Notes under the pieces: generated by a model
The model's input: only the letters and a program-made list of their open reading frames with translations
The model's database searches: none
What the model was told of the DNA's origin: nothing
DNA from: a virus
Length of the DNA stretch: 27,794 bases
IMG/VR virus record: IMGVR_UViG_3300001533_001261
Span: 1-27,794 of that record
Reading direction: 5' to 3' (one strand)
Program-made: the position numbers and the translations under genes
Part shown: piece by piece, positions 22,422 to 27,794 of the stretch
Layout of the letters: each line of letters opens with the position of its first letter
How positions within the stretch are numbered: the first letter of the stretch is position 1

Positions 22422-22571
22422 CTAAGACTTGTTCTTCCGAACGCTTTGCTTTTCACAAACAGCCCTGCGCTGAGAATTGTCCGGAAACTCTTTGACCATT
22501 GTTTTGTCACTCATACAACGATCAATGAATTCTTTATATTCTTCTTCTTTTCGACGAACAGGCAAAGGCAT
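22422..22571 (-). CDS. 49-residue small phage protein
   Basis: The frame reads MPLPVRRKEEEYKEFIDRC, then MSDKTMVKEFPDNSQRRAVC and a Lys-rich end. The EEYKEFIDRCM...EFPDNSQRRAVCEKQ pattern is the small module (CM-x-D...FPD-x-QR-AVC) that recurs in phage head-region proteins. Function unknown; the two Cys may bind metal. AAAGGA stands about seven bases upstream of the ATG. It ends just before the palindrome of the RNA promoter. Confidence 0.78.
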   Translation of the reverse strand: MPLPVRRKEEEYKEFIDRCMSDKTMVKEFPDNSQRRAVCEKQSVRKNKS

Positions 22572-22585
22572 TACAATTCCTTTCC

Positions 22586-22729
22586 CTAGTTGCTGAAATG
22601 TCCAGTTTCTTCGTTAGCCGTTTCGTCTGATCCGCAAATTAATGCCACCCACAATTCACGGATGATCCTGAAAAACGATGATACCAGAAAACCCAAAACG
22701 AACATGAGTACTAACATCCAACCATTCAT
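22586..22729 (-). CDS. 47-residue single-span membrane protein
   Basis: MNGWMLVLMFVLGFLVSSFF forms one hydrophobic segment, followed by RIIRELWVALICGSDETANE and an acidic end. An AAGGA ribosome site lies in the last codons of the portal gene, six bases before the ATG. No family recognised. Size and topology would also suit a spanin or holin accessory, but nothing nearby supports a lysis cassette. Confidence 0.68.
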   Translation of the reverse strand: MNGWMLVLMFVLGFLVSSFFRIIRELWVALICGSDETANEETGHFSN

Positions 22730-22732
22730 CTG

Positions 22733-24229
22733 CTAATCCTTTTCGTTTTCATCTTCCTCAATTCCGTCTTCTCCTATATCTTCGCCCGTTTCGTCTTCCT
22801 CAAGTTCGTTTTCTTCTTCGGCGATTCCTTTTTCCACTTGCTCCAACACCGCATCAACTGTTTCCTGATCCCATCCCAAAATCCGCGTCAGGTAGTAAGA
22901 CGCTGGCATCAGCATATCAACTCCGCCAGCCACGTACTTCTTGAGTGCTTCCGTAAGGATATTGGTCACTTCGGCCTTTTCCTTATCGGATGGCGTCATC
23001 ATATCCGGCCAGCTAACCCTAACTGTGTCCTTGGTCTCTGGGAGTATTCCCAACTCAATCAACCGATCTACTAATGGACGTATAACATATGGCGTTAGAT
23101 AATCGTTTTGTCGTCCTTTGATCCGTTCGGCCCAAGCCTTGGCATCCGACGTTCCTGCTAGCTTGCCTTCTTCCGTTCCCATAAATACTCGGTACGGAAT
23201 ACCCAACGTGATACAGATGGAAACGATATGGAGCTCAAAATGATCCTTGGGAGAAGCCACCTGAGACGAAAGCTGCTTAGCATTCAGTCCTGTCGTTACG
23301 ATGTAACGCTGAAGACCGTTCAAGTAGGCATTCAATTCCTTTTGAAGCGTTTCCTTAGCGTCTGAGTCAATTTCAACACCAGCTTCAGCCCAACGCGGGT
23401 CTAACTCCAAAGACAAACCAGGATAACCACCTTGCCAAAACATCTCAGCGGACCCACCACTGATTTTACGAATATCCTGAAGGCGATTAAAAACTGGATA
23501 CATCCGACTCTCACCATAAATTTCACTCATCCGCCGATTATCAGCAATATGAATCACGCGGGTCCAGTGGACTTCTCTCGTCTTGCGAACGTCCGTGTTC
23601 GTTGGATCGTTGTCACTGAACATGATTTCATACATCGTAGGCTGGCCATACCGTGGATTGGAAACGTCGTTTTCCGTCGTCTTGACATTAACAACGGTTT
23701 CATCAAAAACCCGTAGATACATCAATTGACGATCTTTTCCAGGCAGGGCTTCCTGACTCAGTTTTCCACCGTCATTAATCCCCAACAAAATCACACCGAA
23801 TCGACCAACACCACTAAGGCGATCTGCTCGTTGGAGCACTGGGAACAAGTGGAGCTTTTCTTGAATTTCGTTCCAAGCCCCTTCAAACTCCGTTTCTTCG
23901 GCTTCTTCCGTATCATAGACTTCCGGCTTGACTTTCCAACTTTCCTCAGGCAGTACACTAACTACTCGCCTAGCAATGCCCTCCTTTTTCCACATTTCCT
24001 CCAGTTGACTGATAGAAGGGTCCGTCACATACCCACACTCGGTGTCGATGTTACGGCGTGGGTCCAATAGATTTCTAAGCGTTTGCGTACGACTAGTATA
24101 AGCATTAACAACAGCTTGAGCCATTTGGTTACGAATTTGAATAGCCTGAATCTCTGCCCGATCACGCGCGTTTCGCACACTGGGTGACCGGTTCACTTTC
24201 GTCGTCGTCTTCTTCGTCGTCTTGGCCAT
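22733..24229 (-). CDS. Portal protein (DUF1073 type)
   Basis: 498 residues. The N-terminus is Lys/Thr-rich and disordered. The core begins with DPSISQLEEMWKKEGIARRV and VSVLPEESWKV, then FPVLQRADRLSGVGRFGVIL and LRVFDETVV, characteristic of the DUF1073 portal family. The clip/stem region holds GIPYRVFMGTEEGKLAGTSD followed by AWAERIKGRQNDYLTPYVIR. The C-terminal 45 residues are almost wholly Glu/Asp. It forms the dodecameric ring at one capsid vertex through which DNA passes. It follows the terminase genes as usual. Confidence 0.88.
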   Translation of the reverse strand: MAKTTKKTTTKVNRSPSVRNARDRAEIQAIQIRNQMAQAVVNAYTSRTQTLRNLLDPRRNIDTECGYVTDPSISQLEEMWKKEGIARRVVSVLPEESWKVKPEVYDTEEAEETEFEGAWNEIQEKLHLFPVLQRADRLSGVGRFGVILLGINDGGKLSQEALPGKDRQLMYLRVFDETVVNVKTTENDVSNPRYGQPTMYEIMFSDNDPTNTDVRKTREVHWTRVIHIADNRRMSEIYGESRMYPVFNRLQDIRKISGGSAEMFWQGGYPGLSLELDPRWAEAGVEIDSDAKETLQKELNAYLNGLQRYIVTTGLNAKQLSSQVASPKDHFELHIVSICITLGIPYRVFMGTEEGKLAGTSDAKAWAERIKGRQNDYLTPYVIRPLVDRLIELGILPETKDTVRVSWPDMMTPSDKEKAEVTNILTEALKKYVAGGVDMLMPASYYLTRILGWDQETVDAVLEQVEKGIAEEENELEEDETGEDIGEDGIEEDENEKD

Positions 24230-24578
24230 GATGTTTTAACCTCTCATCCAAGCGTAAACTTTCACAGTTGTTATCTTCCAAAATTCCTACAACACTCAAT
24301 TTCCATTGTCCGAAAAGATGAGGACTTGGTGGTGGTATCTTTTGCTTTTCTCCGTAATTGTAATGCGGTGTGTAATCGTTCGGCAGTTGATGGGCACGAG
24401 TACATTGATCACAGAGCAAACTACGCCGCTCAATTTCGCTAACCAATGACGCTCCGCACTCCGCACAACGAGCATCCTTCTTGGCTATGAAACGTCGGCA
24501 AGGTCCATCCTTCCGATGGCAATGATTAAATCGGTGAACGCAAAGACTGCACTCTTTATTCCACTCGCATTTACCCAA
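24162..24578 (-). CDS. Cys-rich zinc-ribbon protein between terminase and portal
   Basis: About 139 residues from a TTG that overlaps the terminase stop; an ATG at 24644 would overlap terminase by 74 bases. The N-terminal 60 residues have many Cys/His pairs (KCEWNKECSLCVHRFNHCHR, later RCAECG and LCDQC), enough for two zinc sites. The C-terminus is acidic and overlaps the portal start by 68 bases in another frame. Zinc-ribbon or HNH-like proteins are common beside terminases, but the HNH residues are not visible. A DNA-binding packaging accessory is inferred. Confidence 0.68.
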   Translation of the reverse strand: MGKCEWNKECSLCVHRFNHCHRKDGPCRRFIAKKDARCAECGASLVSEIERRSLLCDQCTRAHQLPNDYTPHYNYGEKQKIPPPSPHLFGQWKLSVVGILEDNNCESLRLDERLKHHGQDDEEDDDESEPVTQCAKRA

Positions 24579-26016
24579 GAGAAATAGCCCCGATCTGTTT
24601 TCTATTCTTAGACAACCAAGCAAAAGCCCCAGATGACGCATCAACCTGGTCTTTGTATTTAGCCAACTTCCCGAAGTTCATCAATTCCTTAAGGTATTCC
24701 GCTGTCCACTCGGCGTTGTTTACAACAACGTTTCCTGCGTTCACTTGAGCAGCGTAGGGGTCTGCTCGATAAATTTTATCACCTGTTGGCCTATGAGCAC
24801 CAACTTTGAATCCAGCTAGGTTCCGAACCGTTGCTTGCGCTGATTCTAAACCACCGGACCCTGGTTCCTGCTCTACAATTATCGTTACCGAACGGCCATC
24901 AAGCTCAGCCGTCTGCTTAATGAGCTTCTCACGTTCACCCGCATCGTACTGAACACGCTTCACGTCCAACACATAATATTTCCCATCACTCCCCTTCCCC
25001 ATCAACACGCCCACCGTATACGCTCCGCCGCCAGGAGTGGCGGCTTTGTCCCAATATCGCACCAATACCATACGGGATTCCGGCGCAACGTGACGTACTT
25101 CGATCTTAGCAACTTTGAACATACCACCAGATGGAGGCACGGGGTTCTGAAGGAATTGGCCAGCGTAGATTAATTCTCCAACGAGCTTTTGTTCAGCTAA
25201 GGCAGCACGACCAAACCGAACTGGATCAAAAAGCCCATCTACGTAGTGTGTCTTGAGTTCAGGTGGTTTGGGTTCGGGGATTCCTGGTCCCAGTTCAGCT
25301 GGAATCCTAATATGCTTAATCTTCAATCCCTTCTTTTGCCACTCTAGCATTTCAGCTGTGGGGTCCGAATCAGCCAAGCGCTGCATAATCAAAATCGTCG
25401 GCGTGCGTTCCAACGAAACTTTCCGCTTGCTAAGCGTTTGACTGATCCACTCGTTTGCAGCCTTGACTTCAGCTTCGGAATTGGACCCATTTGGGTCTAG
25501 AGGATCATCCACGATGATAACGTGTCCATGCCAACCTGTAACGCTGCCACCAGTAGAACAAGCGTATCGCCAACCACCTAGTACGTTTTGAAAAACCGTC
25601 TTGGTATTTTTATCCTTGCGGAGTCGAAGTTTGGGCCAACAAGAAAGGAAGTGGGTGCTTTGAACAATAGAACGGGACTTTTGACTCAAGTCCATTGCTA
25701 AGGAAAAATCGTAACTGCCACAAATCGTTTGTATCCAAGCCTTCCGAGTCCAAAACCAAATCGGCGCCATCACCGAAACGATTGTGCTCTTGGTGCTACC
25801 TGGGGGAACGTTAACCACTAGATCGTAGGGCTTCGGTTTTCGTTCAAAGACATGCTCAGCTAGATATTGAATCTCATCGCAAAGGTAGGGCATATGCCAA
25901 TTTGATACCATCGGTTCATCAATCGTCTCATGCCAGAATTCTTGAACGAATTCCCAAAAGCTTCCCCGACACAACGATGCCACTACTTCTGCTTCACTTA
26001 CTTCTGGTCCAATCAT
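24571..26016 (-). CDS. terL: Terminase large subunit
   Basis: 481 residues. Walker A is NVPPGSTKST (69-78, deviating from the GKS/T pattern only in the loop). Walker B is HVIIVDDPL (165-173). The coupling motif MQRLADSDPT lies near 211-220. The C-terminal RNase H-like nuclease shows RYWDKAATPGGGAYTVGV (Asp323) and IIVEQEPGSGG. This is the ATP-driven packaging motor and headful or cos cutter. The ATG is 12 bases after the small subunit stop. Full length and intact motifs argue for a functional protein. Confidence 0.95.
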   Translation of the reverse strand: MIGPEVSEAEVVASLCRGSFWEFVQEFWHETIDEPMVSNWHMPYLCDEIQYLAEHVFERKPKPYDLVVNVPPGSTKSTIVSVMAPIWFWTRKAWIQTICGSYDFSLAMDLSQKSRSIVQSTHFLSCWPKLRLRKDKNTKTVFQNVLGGWRYACSTGGSVTGWHGHVIIVDDPLDPNGSNSEAEVKAANEWISQTLSKRKVSLERTPTILIMQRLADSDPTAEMLEWQKKGLKIKHIRIPAELGPGIPEPKPPELKTHYVDGLFDPVRFGRAALAEQKLVGELIYAGQFLQNPVPPSGGMFKVAKIEVRHVAPESRMVLVRYWDKAATPGGGAYTVGVLMGKGSDGKYYVLDVKRVQYDAGEREKLIKQTAELDGRSVTIIVEQEPGSGGLESAQATVRNLAGFKVGAHRPTGDKIYRADPYAAQVNAGNVVVNNAEWTAEYLKELMNFGKLAKYKDQVDASSGAFAWLSKNRKQIGAISLG

Positions 26017-26027
26017 TCACCCAATTC

Positions 26028-26741
26028 CTAATCATTTGGTTGCCGTCTACGAATAGCAGCTAGCACTTCCTTCTTTGCCGACGTACTCAATTCATCTAAC
26101 AAATCCTCTACGCTAAACGGCTGACGCATTCCGCCAGACATATTCAAGTCTACGCTTTCTTGATATCCACGGTCCCGATTGAGCGTCTTGTTGGCGAAAA
26201 CGATAGCTGACGTATCACCTGCCTCCACGGATTGAAACAGGTGATCCTCCAAGAAATTCTTGCGGTGGTAGTGGACCTCATCCAAAAGCTTAGAAAACTC
26301 AGGGTCTTTCTCTTGCCACGTGCGAACGGTATCAAACGAAACCCCCACGAGCTTCATGGCTCTAGATGGATTGAAATTGCGAGCAATCAAGGCATGAATG
26401 AACAAGTGTTGCTTGACTCGTCTTCCCTTGTCAGCTAGCAAGGCTTGAATGCGTGCTGGACCGGTCGCCGCCTTCTCCCATCTCGTCAATTGCTTCCAAA
26501 CGTCCCGCAACTCTGGGCTCAGGTGTTCGAAGATATATTCTTGAAGTGTTTCTCCGCTGCTCTTTCGTTTCCGTCTAGCCGTCCTCAGCGCCAATCGAAA
26601 CATCGGCTTGCGGCTTCTCCATTGCTTTACGGTATCACCCCTTACACCGAGTTGGTGGGCAACGGTGGCGTCGGTTTCTCCGCTCTTGGCGAGTTCGTAG
26701 GCCTGGAATACAAAATCGTCTTTCCATTTTTTCACGGGCAT
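26028..26741 (-). CDS. terS: Terminase small subunit
   Basis: About 237 residues from the ATG at 26741, chosen because AAGGAG lies eight bases upstream. An upstream ATG at 26879 would add 46 residues that look noncoding and cross the promoter. Two helix-turn-helix units are visible: ETDATVAHQLGVRGDTVKQW (about 22-41) and PSRAMKLVGVSFDTVRTWQE (about 125-144). The rest is helical. It binds the packaging site and regulates the large subunit. The C-terminal helix is Lys/Arg-rich. Confidence 0.82.
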   Translation of the reverse strand: MPVKKWKDDFVFQAYELAKSGETDATVAHQLGVRGDTVKQWRSRKPMFRLALRTARRKRKSSGETLQEYIFEHLSPELRDVWKQLTRWEKAATGPARIQALLADKGRRVKQHLFIHALIARNFNPSRAMKLVGVSFDTVRTWQEKDPEFSKLLDEVHYHRKNFLEDHLFQSVEAGDTSAIVFANKTLNRDRGYQESVDLNMSGGMRQPFSVEDLLDELSTSAKKEVLAAIRRRQPND

Positions 26742-26763
26742 CCGTTCTCTCCTTCCATACAGG

Positions 26764-26769
26764 ATTATA
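26764..26769 (-). promoter_or_regulatory. Possible -10 box of the leftward late operon
   Basis: TATAAT on the minus strand, 23 bases before the terminase small-subunit ATG. At 17 bases upstream the -35 place reads TTTCTA, a poor match, so activator help or another sigma factor is likely if it is used. Confidence 0.4.
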
Positions 26770-26856
26770 GAAAAACGGCAGGCACGTAGAAAGCCTAAAT
26801 CAACTAGTCCCAATTCCCGTACGGAAATTTTGGGGTGAAAATGAGGCTGGGAAAGA

Positions 26857-26903
26857 AGATTTTTGCTGGGGATAGACATTCGATAGACCTAGATTTTTGC
26901 TGG
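26857..26903. repeat. 13-bp direct repeats in the divergent intergenic region
   Basis: AGATTTTTGCTGG occurs at 26857-26869 and 26891-26903, 34 bp apart centre to centre, with GATAGAC twice between them (26871-26877 and 26882-26888). Ordered repeats between divergent units suggest a binding site for a regulator or packaging protein. The remainder of this roughly 300-bp region (26742-27042) is AT-rich and contains the two promoters only. Confidence 0.6.
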
Positions 26904-26963
26904 ACTTACGTTCAATTTGAGAGCAGGATTGAAAAAAGTCCAACCGAAAGCGGATTTTTCCTC

Positions 26964-26992
26964 TTAACTAATATCGGTCTAGCCGATATAAT
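26964..26992 (+). promoter_or_regulatory. Rightward promoter with operator-like palindrome
   Basis: TTAACT (26964-26969) and TATAAT (26987-26992) are separated by exactly 17 bases. Within the spacer lies an inverted repeat ATATCGG-TCTAG-CCGATAT (26971-26989) overlapping the -10 box. The layout is that of a repressor-controlled sigma-70 promoter. It drives the gene at 27043 onward, opposite to the late genes. Confidence 0.7.
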
Positions 26993-27042
26993 GACTGTTG
27001 ACGATGAGGATAAAAGGAAACAACCAGACAGGAGAACGAACG

Positions 27043-27375
27043 ATGGAACGAATCAACGACAAGACGAAGACGCAAATTCGGAAGATGGCCCACGAATGCT
27101 CCAAGCTCGCCGACGCAACCACAGGACTCAACATTGACAACTGGAGCATGGAGGGTATCAGGCTTCAATCCGAAGCGTTCGTGCTCCGTTTCGTTTTGGC
27201 CTTCAACACCGTTGGTGGGGTGGAGTCGTGCATCAGAGAAACCCGGAAGGCCGCCAGGCAGCTCATGGTTGGCTACGAAGACCACGAAACGGAAAGAGCA
27301 CGACGACACGCACGTGCTAATGGGATGCTGAACGCTATTAACATGCTGGAAGCCGTCTTGAAGTCCAATCGGTAG
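27043..27375 (+). CDS. Small rightward-operon protein, unknown function
   Basis: 110 residues from an ATG with CAGGAG eight bases upstream; earlier ATGs lie in the promoter leader. Helical, Arg/Glu-rich, with GLNIDNWSMEGIRLQSEAFV in the middle and NGMLNAINMLEAVLKSNR at the end. No known domain. First gene of the rightward unit behind an operator-controlled promoter, so an early or regulatory role is likely but not shown. Codons are clearly more GC-rich than in the leftward genes. Confidence 0.65.
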   Translation: MERINDKTKTQIRKMAHECSKLADATTGLNIDNWSMEGIRLQSEAFVLRFVLAFNTVGGVESCIRETRKAARQLMVGYEDHETERARRHARANGMLNAINMLEAVLKSNR

Positions 27376-27388
27376 AACCCCAACCAAC

Positions 27389-27416
27389 GCCACCCAGGGC
27401 TTCGGTCCTGGGTGGC
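27389..27416 (+). other. UUCG-capped 12-bp hairpin between rightward genes
   Basis: GCCACCCAGGGC and GTCCTGGGTGGC pair over 12 bp (one G-U) around a TTCG tetraloop. It starts 14 bases after the stop of the previous gene and ends where the next ribosome site begins. No T tract follows, so an mRNA processing, stabilising or translation-control role fits better than termination. Confidence 0.75.
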
Positions 27417-27429
27417 AGGAGAACGAACG

Positions 27430-27794
27430 ATGAACGCACAGCACGAAAACGGATTCGGTATCGGAAAACTCGACGGTCTGACCTGGAGCACAATCGAAGG
27501 CTATGCGGCCGAAGTCACCCGTGAGGATGGGGCCGTGACCTACCGAAGTCAATACATTTGCACGGTGTTCGACGACGAATGGGGTGGCGACATTATCGAC
27601 GCCGACGGCAAATCCATGACCGAATCGCAGGTCCAGGCCGCCATTGACGAAATCGACGCCCGCGCCGTCAACTCCCACGCGGACCTGCTGGAAGCCTGCC
27701 AGGGGCTGCTTGCGCACCTCCCAGATGATGACTGGTCGGACGACCCGGACCCGACCTGCCCGTTGTGTGGACGGCCCAACCCCTATGCGACAGA
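27430..27794 (+). CDS. Rightward-operon protein with a zinc-knuckle end (partial)
   Basis: An open frame of at least 121 codons runs past the window edge: MNAQHENGFGIGKLDG, an acidic middle rich in Asp, and PTCPLCGRPNPYAT at the edge, the start of a Cys-x2-Cys metal site. The ribosome site and the bases up to the ATG (CAGGAGAACGAACGATG) are identical to those of the preceding gene. Function unknown; cannot be judged until the rest is seen. Confidence 0.65.
   Translation, partial: MNAQHENGFGIGKLDGLTWSTIEGYAAEVTREDGAVTYRSQYICTVFDDEWGGDIIDADGKSMTESQVQAAIDEIDARAVNSHADLLEACQGLLAHLPDDDWSDDPDPTCPLCGRPNPYAT

Noticed and set aside
26968-27717. Minus-strand frame of 249 codons at the right end
   Set aside because: It is antisense to two well-started rightward genes in GC-rich DNA, crosses their promoter and shows no recognisable domain.
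1-27794. CRISPR array, insertion sequence, integrase or attachment site
   Set aside because: No regularly spaced repeats, no transposase or recombinase motifs and no attachment-like duplication were found. The temperate or lytic nature cannot be decided from this window.

Overview
The window is part of the genome of a tailed, siphovirus-like bacteriophage or prophage with an HK97-type capsid. From about 1 to 26.7 kb nearly every gene is on the minus strand, in the usual packaging-to-tail order (read right to left). The order is terminase small and large subunits, a Cys-rich zinc-ribbon protein, DUF1073-type portal, MuF minor head protein, protease/scaffold, decoration protein, major capsid, connectors, tail terminator, tail tube, the two frameshift-linked tail chaperones, tape measure and distal tail proteins. 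Genes are tightly coupled, often by ATGA or GTGA overlaps. A second, rightward transcription unit with visibly higher GC starts near 27.0 kb behind a strong promoter that carries a palindromic operator-like site. The host is probably a member of the Planctomycetota. This is an inference from a secreted protein ending in two dockerin-type GD-DGDVD repeats, a pattern abundant in that phylum; nothing here proves it.

Three blocks break the standard order. (1) Between the portal and the MuF gene lies a 1.2-kb stretch without a convincing gene (about 21.2-22.4 kb). It has its own minus-strand -10/-35 promoter with a palindrome, ends in a 15-bp hairpin with a T tract, and is filled with long, perfectly paired helices (9-12 bp each). 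It includes two tRNA-like cloverleaves whose T arm and acceptor stem look right but whose anticodon arms do not. I read it as one large structured noncoding RNA, conceptually like the phage-borne GOLLD and ROOL RNAs, with an unknown relationship to them. (2) The minor head protein is a MuF domain joined by a Lys/Pro repeat linker to a complete ADP-ribosyltransferase-like toxin domain. (3) Between MuF and the protease sit six consecutive surface-chemistry genes: two DxD glycosyltransferases, two P-loop sulfotransferases, a GT-D-like enzyme and a GT9-like enzyme. They suggest glycosylation and sulfation of the host surface or of the virion.

Other cargo includes ThyX (flavin-dependent thymidylate synthase), an Mrr_N-like winged-helix protein, a DUF115-like Rossmann protein inside the head-tail operon, a YezD-like small protein and several tiny ORFs. 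Two intrinsic terminators lie only about 15-25 nt upstream of start codons (before the capsid operon and after the large RNA). This suggests attenuation or antitermination of late transcription.
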